Shown here: positions 8,501-16,990 of the stretch, in pieces
Layout of the letters: each line of letters begins with the position of its first letter
How positions within the stretch are numbered: position 1 is the first letter of the stretch
NCBI RefSeq assembly: GCF_000213805.1
Contig: NC_015556.1
Location: 2,805,001 to 2,869,000, forward strand
Direction: 5' to 3'
Length of the DNA stretch: 64,000 bases
Source of the DNA: Pseudomonas fulva 12-X
Lineage (GTDB): Bacteria > Pseudomonadota > Gammaproteobacteria > Pseudomonadales > Pseudomonadaceae
Translations under genes and position numbers: made by a program
The notes under the pieces: model-generated
Databases searched by the model: none
Told to the model about the DNA's origin: nothing
What the model saw: the letters and a program-made list of their open reading frames with translations, nothing else

Positions 8501-9274
8501 TCAGACGAACAGATCCGACGCCTGACTCGCCGATGCCAACTCCGCAGCAGCTTCGAGCAACAGCGGCGCGAGCTGCTCCATACGCTCGACCGGCATTCGT
8601 GCGCTGGGCCCGGCGATGCTCAGCACGCCGATCACCGCGCCATGCTGCGGATGGCGGACCACCGCGGCCAGCGCACAGGTGCCCAGCGAAGAGGTTTCCA
8701 CCACCATCGCGTAGCCACCGCCACGGGCGCGGCGCAGATAGCCGAGCAAGGCTTCGTCTTCATGAGGCGCGTTAGGGCCAAACTCGCTGTCATCGGCAAT
8801 CTGCTGGCGCGCCACCAGTGCCAGCGCGTCGGCATCGGCCAAGGTGGCCAGCCAGGCGTGGCCCGAGGCGGTATAGCGCAGCGGCGCGTCGCGCCCCATG
8901 TCCGGGTCGTAACGCAGGCCCGAGCGCGCGCCCTGGGATTTGGCAATCCAGGTCTGACGCTCGCCCTCGATCACCCCCAGGCGCACCAGCTCGCCACTCT
9001 GCCGGGCCAGGCGGTCGAGGATCGGCTGCACGATGTCGGCGCCGCTGGCCGATAGGTAGCGAAAACCTAGGGCGACCAGCTTGGTCGAGAGCCGATAGCG
9101 ACTGGTATCGGCGTCCTGCCGCACGTAACCCAGGCGCACCAGCTCGGCGAGCATGCGGTGGGTGGCACTCTTGGGAATCTGCAACTGCTCGGCCAGCGTC
9201 TGCATCGGCACATCACCGGCACCCGCCAGGCTTTCCAAGAGATTCAGTGCCCGTTCTATCTGGCTACCCGCCAT
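8501..9274 (-). CDS. IclR family transcriptional regulator
   Basis: A 257-aa protein. An N-terminal winged helix (residues about 1-70: IERALNLLESLAG, MQTLAEQLQIPKSATHRMLAELVRLGYV) is followed by an IclR effector domain with PLRYTASGHAWLA and ALAAVVRHPQHGAVIGVLSIAGPSAR. The frame is open for 54 further codons upstream, but the ATG at 9274 with GAGGG 7 bp upstream matches the family length and start (MAGSQIERAL). It is divergent from the TctBAC-porin operon, with a perfect 11-bp inverted repeat between them, and is the likely local regulator. Its effector is unknown. Confidence 0.9.
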   Translation of the reverse strand: MAGSQIERALNLLESLAGAGDVPMQTLAEQLQIPKSATHRMLAELVRLGYVRQDADTSRYRLSTKLVALGFRYLSASGADIVQPILDRLARQSGELVRLGVIEGERQTWIAKSQGARSGLRYDPDMGRDAPLRYTASGHAWLATLADADALALVARQQIADDSEFGPNAPHEDEALLGYLRRARGGGYAMVVETSSLGTCALAAVVRHPQHGAVIGVLSIAGPSARMPVERMEQLAPLLLEAAAELASASQASDLFV

Positions 9275-9400
9275 ATGTTCGCCCTCGAAATTTACCGCGA
9301 TTCTAAGGACACGCCGATGGCGGCGGAACCGCCACATCTTGAAATCATTAGAGCGCGTCAGAAGCCTTTTGCCCGGGCCATAATCCCCGGTCGTGTTTTG

Positions 9401-9457
9401 TACTAACTGGTTCGTTCTTGTTCGGTTATCGAACAAGAACCGTTTCGGCGAATTGAA
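9401..9457. promoter_or_regulatory. Composite operator shared with the quiC/MFS control region
   Basis: Holds the palindromic TACTAACTGGTTCGT (9401-9415), identical over 15 bases to the reverse strand of 3680-3694. Next is a 13/15 match to the PcaR-like 15-mer (9420-9434, minus strand), then CCGTTT...GAATTGA (9441-9457), also present at 3720-3735. The centre is a perfect inverted repeat: GTTCTTGTTCG (9414-9424), spacer GTTAT, CGAACAAGAAC (9430-9440). This is the likely IclR-type operator of the divergent promoters. Confidence 0.65.
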
Positions 9458-9564
9458 ATAGCCGAAACCAGCGAACAGTATTTCCGCACTTGCACGAGTT
9501 GCAGCCGCTCAGCAGAACAGCTCGCGAACAACTGCCATACCTATAAATATAAAAAGGTCACACC

Positions 9565-9750
9565 ATGCCACAGCTCGACACTGTGTTCACCCGCGCCCGG
9601 CAGATCAGCCTGCGCGCCCTTCGCTCCCTGGCCACCGCAGCCAGCGATGACGCCTCATCCTTCGCGCCAGCCGCCCTCGACCTGCTCATGTTGCCGAACG
9701 CCCCGCGCCCGACCCGCGCGTCAACTCGCCAACCTGGCGTACGCGTCTGA
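9565..9750 (+). CDS. Small Ala/Arg-rich ORF ahead of the Tct operon, uncertain
   Basis: A 61-codon frame (MPQLDTVFTRARQISLRALR...) whose ATG has AAAAAGG 7 bp upstream. It ends 45 bp before tctB. Third positions are mostly G or C over the first 45 codons, as expected for a real gene here, and the N-terminal half could form an amphipathic helix. I recognise no family. It could be a true small protein, a leader peptide, or the remnant of a larger gene. Confidence 0.35.
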   Translation: MPQLDTVFTRARQISLRALRSLATAASDDASSFAPAALDLLMLPNAPRPTRASTRQPGVRV

Positions 9751-9795
9751 CCCACCTGCCAGCGTGGCCAACATGGACTGTTTCGGGAGTGAATC

Positions 9796-10263
9796 ATGAG
9801 TACATCGAAAAAAGTGCCGGTGGGTGAGCGCACCTTCTGCGTGCTACTGGTGATTTTCAGCGTCTTCGTTCTGCATCAGGCTTACCTGATTTCCGGGTTC
9901 TCATCGGTCAGCTCGCCCGGCGCCTTTCCCCTTGGTGCCGGCGCCGTGCTGCTGATCGCCGCCTTGCGAGTGCTCTGGGAGCTGCGCGGCAAGCCGACCC
10001 ACGGCGAAGGTTGGCTGGCCTCGGCCAAGCGCTTCAGCCAGGAGCACTTCCCGCGCCACATCGTGGTCTTCACCCTGCTCTCGGTGGCCTACCTGGCCGC
10101 CATCCAGTGGGCGAGCTTCTACATCAGCACATTCGCCTTCCTGATGTTCTCCATCGTCTACCTGCGGCGCGGCAAGGTGCTTTCGGCCCTGGTGGCCAGC
10201 GGCATTTCGGTGCTGGCCATCTACCTGCTGTTCACCCTGGCGTTCAGCGTCTACCTGCCCTGA
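9796..10263 (+). CDS. tctB: Tripartite tricarboxylate transporter, small membrane subunit TctB
   Basis: A 155-aa protein with about four hydrophobic helices (residues 13-32, 48-65, 88-105 and 110-150), the size and layout of TctB. It includes the family block VSSPGAFPLGAGAVLLIAAL. GGGAG sits 7 bp before the ATG. It partners TctA in the inner membrane. The gene is 12 bp upstream of tctA in one operon with tctC and an oprD-type porin gene. Confidence 0.9.
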   Translation: MSTSKKVPVGERTFCVLLVIFSVFVLHQAYLISGFSSVSSPGAFPLGAGAVLLIAALRVLWELRGKPTHGEGWLASAKRFSQEHFPRHIVVFTLLSVAYLAAIQWASFYISTFAFLMFSIVYLRRGKVLSALVASGISVLAIYLLFTLAFSVYLP

Positions 10264-10275
10264 GACGAGACTTCC

Positions 10276-11790
10276 ATGAGCGATACCTTTTCCTACCTGC
10301 TGATGGCCTGGATGGACCCCAACCTGCTGACGCTAACGGCGCTCGGCACCTTCGCCGGCATCTACATCGGCGCCATTCCCGGCCTCTCGGTGACCATGGC
10401 GGTGTCCATCCTCGTCTCGTTCACCTTCTCCTGGGACGTCAACGATGCCCTGGCGCTGATCGTCGGCATCTTCATCGGTGGCGTGTACGGCGGCGCCCGC
10501 AGCGCCATCCTGCTGAACATCCCCGGCGGCCCCTCTTCGGTGGCCACCTCCTTCGACGGCTACCCGCTGGCCAAGCGCGGCGAGGCCGGTCGGGCCATCG
10601 GTCTGAGCACCGTGATGTCGGTGATCGGCGGGCTGGTCGGCACTCTGGTGCTGGCAATGGCAGCGCCGATACTCGGTGACCTGGCGCTGAAATTCGCGCC
10701 CCGCGACTACTTCCTGATCGCCGCCATCGGCCTGATGCTGGTCGGCAGCCTCGCAGAGGGCAGCCTGGCCAAGGGCATCTTCGCCGTCGCCCTGGGCGCG
10801 ATCATCGGCATGGTCGGCATGGATCCGGTCACCGCCGAAGGGCGCTTCACCATGGGCCAGATGGAGCTGATGGGCGGCATTCACTACGTGGTGGTGATGA
10901 TCGGTCTGTTCGGCGTCGCCGAAGCGCTCTTCCAGCTGCATAACCTCAGCACCCAGGCGGTCAAGCAGAAGGTCGACAAGATCATCCCGTCGGTGGCGAT
11001 GGTACTCAGGTTCCTGCCACTGTCGCTGCGTACCTCGATCATCGGCGTGCTGGTCGGCGTGCTGCCGGGCGTCGGCGGCGAGATCGCCGCTCTGCTCGCC
11101 TACGACCACGCCAAGCGCACGGTCAAGAACCCGACCAGCCCGTTCGGTGAAGGCGCCTACGAAGGTCTGGTGGCACCGGAAACCGCCAACAGCGCTGCCG
11201 TCGGCAGCGCCTACGTGCCGATGCTGACGCTCGGCATGCCGGGCGACGCGGTCACCGCGGTGATCATCGGCGCGCTGGTCATCCACGGCCTCAACCCCGG
11301 CCCGATGCTGATGGTCGAGAACCCGCACATTTTCTGGTTCACCGTCGGCAACCTGGCGCTGGCCAACATCTTCCTGCTGATCTTCGGGCTGATGGGCATC
11401 AAGCTGTTCGCCAAGGTCGTCGAGCTGCCCAAGGCCGTGCTGATTCCGCTGATCCTGGTGCTCTGCACCGTCGGTTCCTACTCGCTGAACAGCAGCATGA
11501 CCGAGGTGTACTGGATGCTTGGTTTCGGCCTGCTCGGCTATTTCCTCAAGGCGTTCGGCTTCCAGATGGGACCGATCATCCTTGGCGTGATTCTCGGCCC
11601 GCTGATGGACAGCTCCTACCGCCAGGCCATGGCCTCGGTCGGCGACAACCCGGTCGAGCTGCTCGGCGAAATGGTCAGCAGCCCATTGTCGCTGATTCTC
11701 AGCAGCGCTCTGGTGCTGGTGCTACTGAGCAACACGCCGCTGTTCGGCTGGCTCAAACGCAAGCGCAAGGCCGCCTCGGTTCAACCCTGA
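10276..11790 (+). CDS. tctA: Tripartite tricarboxylate transporter, large membrane subunit TctA
   Basis: A 504-aa polytopic permease with roughly 11-12 helices. The two inverted halves each carry the TctA proline-glycine signature: GIYIGAIPGLSVTMAVSI with GGARSAILLNIPGGPSS in the first half, and GVLPGVGGEIAALLAYDH with ANSAAVGSAYVPMLTLGMPG in the second. It is the ion-driven translocation subunit for a carboxylate captured by TctC. The length is normal and the frame intact. The substrate is not readable from sequence. The quinate-like surroundings and shared operator make an aromatic precursor or hydroxy acid as plausible as citrate. Confidence 0.93.
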   Translation: MSDTFSYLLMAWMDPNLLTLTALGTFAGIYIGAIPGLSVTMAVSILVSFTFSWDVNDALALIVGIFIGGVYGGARSAILLNIPGGPSSVATSFDGYPLAKRGEAGRAIGLSTVMSVIGGLVGTLVLAMAAPILGDLALKFAPRDYFLIAAIGLMLVGSLAEGSLAKGIFAVALGAIIGMVGMDPVTAEGRFTMGQMELMGGIHYVVVMIGLFGVAEALFQLHNLSTQAVKQKVDKIIPSVAMVLRFLPLSLRTSIIGVLVGVLPGVGGEIAALLAYDHAKRTVKNPTSPFGEGAYEGLVAPETANSAAVGSAYVPMLTLGMPGDAVTAVIIGALVIHGLNPGPMLMVENPHIFWFTVGNLALANIFLLIFGLMGIKLFAKVVELPKAVLIPLILVLCTVGSYSLNSSMTEVYWMLGFGLLGYFLKAFGFQMGPIILGVILGPLMDSSYRQAMASVGDNPVELLGEMVSSPLSLILSSALVLVLLSNTPLFGWLKRKRKAASVQP

Positions 11791-11852
11791 TTCACCGCGT
11801 CACGCATGCCCGGAAACGGATAGATAACAACAACCAATGGAGAGTCTCCAAC

Positions 11853-12854
11853 ATGCTCAAGCAACTACTCACCGGCGTCGCATTTTCCCTTAGTGCCCTG
11901 ACGCTCGCCCTGCCCGCCCATGCCGACTACCCGGATCGCAGCATTCAGGCAGTGATTCCCTGGGGCGCTGGCGGCGCTACCGACAACGTGATGCGCAGCC
12001 TGGCGCCCTATGTCGAGAAGGAACTGGGCACCAAACTGATCCTCAACAACCGCCCCGGCGGCACCGCCGTGATCGGCAGCAGCTACGTGATGCAGCAGAA
12101 ACCCAACGGCTACACCCTGCTGCTCGGCGCCGAAAACCCGCAGCTGTATCCGGTGCTCGGCCTGGCCAAGTTCGACTACAGCGACTTCTACCCGGTCAAT
12201 ATCATCGGCCAGAACGTGGTGGTGATCGCCACCAACACCGAAAGCCCGTTCAACTCCATGGCTGACCTGCTGGCCGCTGCCAAGGAAAAGCCGGACACCT
12301 TGCGCATGGGCTCCACCGGTGCCGGCGGCCTGCCAAGCACCGTGCACGCCATGGTCAACGCCGTTGGCGAACTGAAAGTGCGTGAAGTGACCTTTGGTGG
12401 TGACGGCCCCGGTATCACCGCGCTGATGGGCAAGCACATCGACTTCATGCCGCTGAGCCTGGCAGCCGCCCAGGAGCTGGTGCGCTCCGGCAAGCTCAAG
12501 GCGCTGGCCGTGCTGGCTGCCGATGAAGTACCGGAACTGCCGGGCGTCGAGCCGATCACCAAGGCCCTGCCGGAAATTCGCGAGTACCTGCCATGGGGTC
12601 CGTTCTGGGGTGCGTTCGTCCATAAAGACACGCCGGACGATATCAAACAGAAGCTGGTCGAGGCTTACTCCAAGGCCGTCGCAAATGAGGAGTTCCAGGG
12701 CTTCCTGAAGAACTACGGTGCCCAGAGCCTGAACCTCAATGGCGCCGAAGCCGAGCAGTTCCTCAAGCGCTGGCAGTCGGTTACCGCCTGGTCGATGTAC
12801 AAGGCCAAGGCCATCGAAATCTCGCCGGACAGCGTCGGGATCGCGAAGCCCTGA
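11853..12854 (+). CDS. tctC: TctC/Bug-family periplasmic substrate-binding protein
   Basis: A 333-aa exported receptor. The signal peptide (residues 1-24) ends at LPAHA-DYPDR. The mature part has the Bug-family marks: PDRSIQAVIPWGAGGATDNVMR near the start, NNRPGGTAVIGS, and GDGPGITALMGKHIDFM. It delivers the substrate to TctAB. GGAGAG lies about 12 bp before the ATG. The gene follows tctA by 62 bp. A GGGCAG-N5-CTGCCC hairpin (12865-12881) lies just after the stop and could raise receptor over porin expression. Confidence 0.92.
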   Translation: MLKQLLTGVAFSLSALTLALPAHADYPDRSIQAVIPWGAGGATDNVMRSLAPYVEKELGTKLILNNRPGGTAVIGSSYVMQQKPNGYTLLLGAENPQLYPVLGLAKFDYSDFYPVNIIGQNVVVIATNTESPFNSMADLLAAAKEKPDTLRMGSTGAGGLPSTVHAMVNAVGELKVREVTFGGDGPGITALMGKHIDFMPLSLAAAQELVRSGKLKALAVLAADEVPELPGVEPITKALPEIREYLPWGPFWGAFVHKDTPDDIKQKLVEAYSKAVANEEFQGFLKNYGAQSLNLNGAEAEQFLKRWQSVTAWSMYKAKAIEISPDSVGIAKP

Positions 12855-12990
12855 TACACCGGCTGGGCAGGCAAGCTGCCCGGCCCTTGTAAACCCGGAG
12901 GCCCTAGCCAGGGCTTCCATCAATCGATGACAGCTAACAATTTCCGCCTAGGCGGCAGGACCTCTGCGTCCTGAAAAAAGGAAAACAGTC

Positions 12991-14274
12991 ATGAACCTGA
13001 TCGCAACCGCTGGCCGTAACCGCCTGTTGCTCGCGCCATCGCTGCTGGCGCTCGGCGTGTCCCTCGCCTTGCCGATGGCCGCCCACGCCGAAGGCTTCGT
13101 CGACGACGCCAAGGTGTCGCTGAACCTGCGCAACTTCTATATCAACCGTAACTTCACCAATCCGGATAACGCTCAGAGCAAAGCTGAAGAATGGACCCAG
13201 AGTTTCATTCTCGATGCCCGCTCCGGCTACACCCCGGGTGTGGTCGGCTTTGGTGTAGATGCGCTGGGCATGCTGTCGGTCAAGCTCGACGGCGGTGGCG
13301 GCACCTATGGCACCGGGCTGCTGCCGGTGCATGGCGCTGGAGATGACCGTCATCCTGCTGACGACTATGGCCGTGTAGCCCTGGCTGCCAAGGCCAAGAT
13401 CTCCAAGACCGAACTGAAGGTCGGCGAGTGGATGCCGGTACTGCCGATCCTGCGTGCCGACGATGGCCGTTCGCTGCCGCAAACCTTCCAGGGCGCACAG
13501 ATCACCTCGAACGAGATCGCCGGCCTGACGCTCTACGGCGGTCAATTCCGTCAGAACAGTACGCGTGACAGCGCCAGCCTGGACAACATGTTCCTGAATG
13601 GCAACAACGCCAACAACGACTCGGATCGTTTCAACTTCGTTGGTGGTGAATACAAGTTCAACGGCGACCGCACCATGATCGGCCTGTGGGGCGCTGAGCT
13701 GAAGGACATCTACGAGCAACAGTACCTGCAACTGACCCACAGCCAGCCTATCGGCGACTGGACCCTGGGCGCCAACCTGGGCTATTTCCAAGGCGAGGAC
13801 GACGGCTCTGCCCGCGCTGGCAAACTGGACAACAAGACCTATTCCGGCTTGTTCTCCGCCAAATACGGTAGCAACACCTTCTATGTCGGTCTGCAGAAGG
13901 TCACCGGTGACACCGGCTGGATGCGTGTCAACGGTACCAGCGGCGGCACTCTGGCCAACGACAGCTACAACTCGTCCTATGACAACGCCAAGGAGAAATC
14001 CTGGCAGGTGCGTCATGACTTCAACTTTGCCGGCGTCGGCATTCCGGGCCTAACCCTGATGAACCGCTATATCAGCGGCAGCAACGTACACACCGCAACC
14101 ACCGACGATGGCAAGGAATGGGGCCGCGAAACCGAGCTGGCCTACGTAATCCAGGATGGCTCCTTCAAGAACCTGAGCATTCGCTGGCGCAACTCGAGTC
14201 TGCGTCGCGACTTCAGCAACAACGAGTTCGACGAAAATCGCCTGATCTTCAACTACCCGTTGTCGATTCTGTAA
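12991..14274 (+). CDS. OprD-family outer-membrane porin
   Basis: A 427-aa protein with a signal peptide (residues about 1-31, cut after MAAHA) and the OprD layout. It opens EGFVDDAKVSLNLRNFYINRNF, then FGVDALGMLSVKLDGG, then VGEWMPVLPILRADDGRSLPQTFQGAQ, with alternating beta strands through to the C-terminal FNYPLSIL. These 18-strand porins admit small carboxylates or basic amino acids. Here it probably feeds the substrate of the upstream Tct transporter into the periplasm. The leader carries a CAGGAC-N6-GTCCTG hairpin (12956-12973) directly before the AAAAAAGG ribosome site, which could tune translation. Confidence 0.9.
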   Translation: MNLIATAGRNRLLLAPSLLALGVSLALPMAAHAEGFVDDAKVSLNLRNFYINRNFTNPDNAQSKAEEWTQSFILDARSGYTPGVVGFGVDALGMLSVKLDGGGGTYGTGLLPVHGAGDDRHPADDYGRVALAAKAKISKTELKVGEWMPVLPILRADDGRSLPQTFQGAQITSNEIAGLTLYGGQFRQNSTRDSASLDNMFLNGNNANNDSDRFNFVGGEYKFNGDRTMIGLWGAELKDIYEQQYLQLTHSQPIGDWTLGANLGYFQGEDDGSARAGKLDNKTYSGLFSAKYGSNTFYVGLQKVTGDTGWMRVNGTSGGTLANDSYNSSYDNAKEKSWQVRHDFNFAGVGIPGLTLMNRYISGSNVHTATTDDGKEWGRETELAYVIQDGSFKNLSIRWRNSSLRRDFSNNEFDENRLIFNYPLSIL

Positions 14275-14312
14275 CGCACACGCTGCATCGCTGACTCCAG
14301 TGGCATATCTTG

Positions 14313-14337
14313 GCCCGTCCTCGTGACGGGCTTTTTT
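14313..14337 (+). terminator. Intrinsic terminator of the tct-porin operon
   Basis: GCCCGTC (14313-14319), loop CTCGT, GACGGGC (14325-14331), followed by six T residues. Located 38 bp after the porin stop. Confidence 0.9.
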
Positions 14338-14470
14338 AATGACCGACGGGAAAGATCGCTTGCCCGTGAACAAGAAAAGCCGGATAGCAGAAAACGCCGC
14401 TGCGGTAGATACCGAGCGCCGAGGCAATATTCAGAAAGATGCGACCCGAACCGGTCTGGAGATGGAGGCA

Positions 14471-14575
14471 ACCCTGCCAGCCACACCCCGGCACACAATG
14501 TTCCCGCTGTGGCTGCTTCCTTCCGGATCTGACCAGGTTCACGGGTAATCGTTGCGGGGGGACCGGCAGGGCCAC
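14471..14575 (-). ncRNA. ffs: 4.5S RNA of the signal recognition particle
   Basis: Read on the minus strand, this contains the conserved SRP domain IV core: CAGGTT-type descent into GGTCAGATCCGGAAGGAAGC, then AGCAGCC. The ends CCCTGCC and GGCAGGG pair to close the rod, and a CCCCGCAACG block occurs on the 5' side. Size and layout fit the roughly 100-nt proteobacterial form, which binds Ffh to target membrane proteins. The exact ends are approximate. No dnaX gene is adjacent in the window. Confidence 0.93.
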
Positions 14576-14669
14576 CATAACGCGGCTCACCATGCAGTGA
14601 GCCGGCGCCATTGTACCGGCTTGTGCCGAACTTACAACTGCTTCAAGCACTTAGCGTGCAGGTGCGGGT

Positions 14670-16304
14670 TCAAACGCGGAACCGCCCAACCAGTTTCGCC
14701 AAGTCTCCGGATAGCTCGGACAGGCGCTGGCTGGCTTCGGTGCTCTGCTGTGAGGTATTCGCCGCCTCGTTGGAGAGCTCACGAATATCGGTGATGTTGC
14801 GGGCGATCTCCTCGGTGACGCTGCTCTGCTGCTCACAGGCGGTAGCGATCTGGGCGGTCATGTCGTTGATGCGTTGCAGCGAATCGCTGGTGTCGCTCAG
14901 CGCCTGATCCACGCCGGCTGCCTGCTCGACGCTTTCCCGGGCTTTCAGACTACCGGAATGGGTCGCCTTGACGGCATTCTGCACGCCACCCTGCAAACGC
15001 TGAATCATGTCCTGGATGTCGGTGGTCGATTGCTGGGTGCGTGCTGCCAATGCACGTACCTCGTCGGCTACCACGGCGAAGCCGCGCCCTTGCTCGCCGG
15101 CCCTCGCGGCCTCGATGGCGGCGTTGAGGGCCAACAGGTTGGTCTGCTCGGCAATACCGCGGATCACCGCCAGTACCTCGCCAATGCGACCGGCTTCCTG
15201 CTCCAGCGCCTGGATGCTCTGCGAAGCACTTTCCACTTCGCCGGCCAGGTTGCGGATGGTCTGGATGGTCGCCCCGACCACGCGCGCGCCTTCGCGGGAT
15301 TGGTTCTCGGCATGACGCACGCTATCGGCAGCGCCCTGGGCGCTACGCGCAACCTCGTGCACCGCCGCGCTCATCTCGGTCGCCGCCGTACTGACCTGAT
15401 CGACCGCGGCATGTTCGCTGTTGATCAGTCGGTCATTGGTCGCCGCCATCACCGCCAGGCCCTTCGCCGCACTGGCGACTTCATCAGTCACACGGCCCAC
15501 ATCGGTGATCATCGGGTGCAGTTTGTCGAGAAAGCGGTTGAAGCTGGCGCTGAGGCGGCCGAGCTCATCACGTGACGACACTTCAAGGCGTACGCGCAGA
15601 TCCCCATCGCCATCGGCCAGTTGATCGATACGGTCGAGCAAACGGTGCAGCGGCCGGGTGACCAGCGTTGGAAACGCGATGACCAGCAGCAAGCAGACCA
15701 GCAACCCGCTGCCCACGGCCACGCCGAGTTGCCAACCCAGCCGCTCGCCCTGGGCAATCGCCGCGGTGCCGACATCCTTGGCAGCCTGATCTTCCAGCTC
15801 GCCGAGCTTGTTGATCACCTCGCGCATGGCATCGAACTGCGCCTCGCTATCGCCAAAGCTCAAGCGTGCCGCAGCCGCCGGATCGGTGCTGATCAATTGC
15901 ATGACCTGGGCGGCGCTGCGCTCCCAGTTCGCGAACGCGCGCTCAAAGTCGTCTACCAGGCGCATGGCCTCGTCACCAGGCTGCATCTTCGCGTAGGCAT
16001 GCACGCGGTCGTAAGCCTGCTTGACGTTCTCGGCCTGGGACTGGCGCAGATCGGCTTCGTGTTCGCGGGCGCCATCGCTGAGCAGGCTGCGTTCGGCAAC
16101 CAGCGCCTGATAAAGGTCACGATCGGCATTGAGCAGCAGACTGACGCCGGGCAAAAACTGATGGGTCATGCGGTTGCTGGCACCGACCACCTGGCCGATG
16201 CCCCACATGGCCAAGCCGCCCATGAGCACCAGCAGCAGCGCCAGGAAGATGATCGGCAGGGCAATCTTCGAACGAAACCCGAGATCGGCAAATACACGCA
16301 ACAT
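14670..16304 (-). CDS. Methyl-accepting chemotaxis protein
   Basis: A 544-aa chemoreceptor. TM1 spans about residues 14-36 and the periplasmic four-helix ligand domain about 37-188 ([14 protein letters not shown]...). TM2 is about 192-214, followed by HAMP ([26 protein letters not shown]...) and the coiled-coil signalling domain to the end. The hairpin tip that contacts CheA/CheW is intact ([33 protein letters not shown]). There is no C-terminal CheR-tethering pentapeptide (the end is KLVGRFRV). The ligand is unknown. It stands alone, with a 286-bp gap to the divergent HU gene. Confidence 0.93.
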   Translation of the reverse strand: MLRVFADLGFRSKIALPIIFLALLLVLMGGLAMWGIGQVVGASNRMTHQFLPGVSLLLNADRDLYQALVAERSLLSDGAREHEADLRQSQAENVKQAYDRVHAYAKMQPGDEAMRLVDDFERAFANWERSAAQVMQLISTDPAAAARLSFGDSEAQFDAMREVINKLGELEDQAAKDVGTAAIAQGERLGWQLGVAVGSGLLVCLLLVIAFPTLVTRPLHRLLDRIDQLADGDGDLRVRLEVSSRDELGRLSASFNRFLDKLHPMITDVGRVTDEVASAAKGLAVMAATNDRLINSEHAAVDQVSTAATEMSAAVHEVARSAQGAADSVRHAENQSREGARVVGATIQTIRNLAGEVESASQSIQALEQEAGRIGEVLAVIRGIAEQTNLLALNAAIEAARAGEQGRGFAVVADEVRALAARTQQSTTDIQDMIQRLQGGVQNAVKATHSGSLKARESVEQAAGVDQALSDTSDSLQRINDMTAQIATACEQQSSVTEEIARNITDIRELSNEAANTSQQSTEASQRLSELSGDLAKLVGRFRV

Positions 16305-16590
16305 GGCTTCCCCCAGCAGAACCGAAACGGCTCCGGCGACTGTTTTCAGGAGAATAGCCCCGATTGGTGGAACAGAAAGGCAAACCGCCAGTATCTTTAC
16401 GCGAACTTAACACCTGCATATTCATACGAGAAAAGCTCGCAAGCGCGCGGATTTGAGCACTGCGGCGGAATTAACCGGCAGCAGCTAGGTCACAATGAAG
16501 CCTGACCGGTCGGGCAGTACCGCACTGATCGGTCAACCATGAGTAGCGGCGTATCCAACGCCAGACTTTTCATCCCCAAGGAGCAATCAC

Positions 16591-16869
16591 ATGGCCATTA
16601 CCAAAGACCAACTGATCGGTGACATCGCAGAAGCCATCGACACGCCGAAGACCACCGTCCGCGCGGCACTCGATCAGCTGAGCGAGATCGTCAGCGATGC
16701 GTTGGAAAATGGTGGTGAAATCACCCTGCCCGGCATCGGCAAACTGAAAGTCAGCGAGCGCCCGGCGCGCACCGGTCGCAACCCGCAGACTGGCAAGGCC
16801 ATCGAAATCGCTGCCAAGAAGGTCGTGAAGTTCGTACCGGCCAAGGCTCTGACCGACGCGGTCAACTGA
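16591..16869 (+). CDS. HU-family nucleoid DNA-binding protein
   Basis: A 92-aa basic protein with the full HU fold: the N-terminal helical pair (TKDQLIGDIAEAI...VRAALDQLSEIVSDAL), GEITLPGIGKLKV, and the DNA-binding arm ARTGRNPQTGKAIEIAAKKVVKFVPAKAL. The arm carries the conserved RNPQTG whose Pro kinks DNA. AAGGAG lies 8 bp upstream of the ATG. It would bind and bend DNA without sequence preference. Pseudomonas has several HU paralogs and I cannot say which this is. Confidence 0.93.
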   Translation: MAITKDQLIGDIAEAIDTPKTTVRAALDQLSEIVSDALENGGEITLPGIGKLKVSERPARTGRNPQTGKAIEIAAKKVVKFVPAKALTDAVN

Positions 16870-16876
16870 TCCAACG

Positions 16877-16900
16877 GCGGGGCGCTTCAAGGCGCCCCGC
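16877..16900 (+). terminator. Hairpin after the HU gene
   Basis: GCGGGGCGC (16877-16885), loop TTCAAG, GCGCCCCGC (16892-16900); perfect 9-bp stem 7 bp after the stop codon. There is no T-tract, so its terminator strength is uncertain. Confidence 0.5.
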
Positions 16901-16990
16901 TGCTCCCCCGCAACACCTCCCCCTGCTTAAGACTGAACCCCCGCCCACCTGCCGCCTCAAACGACGACATTCGTCAGTTGCAGGCTCGCC

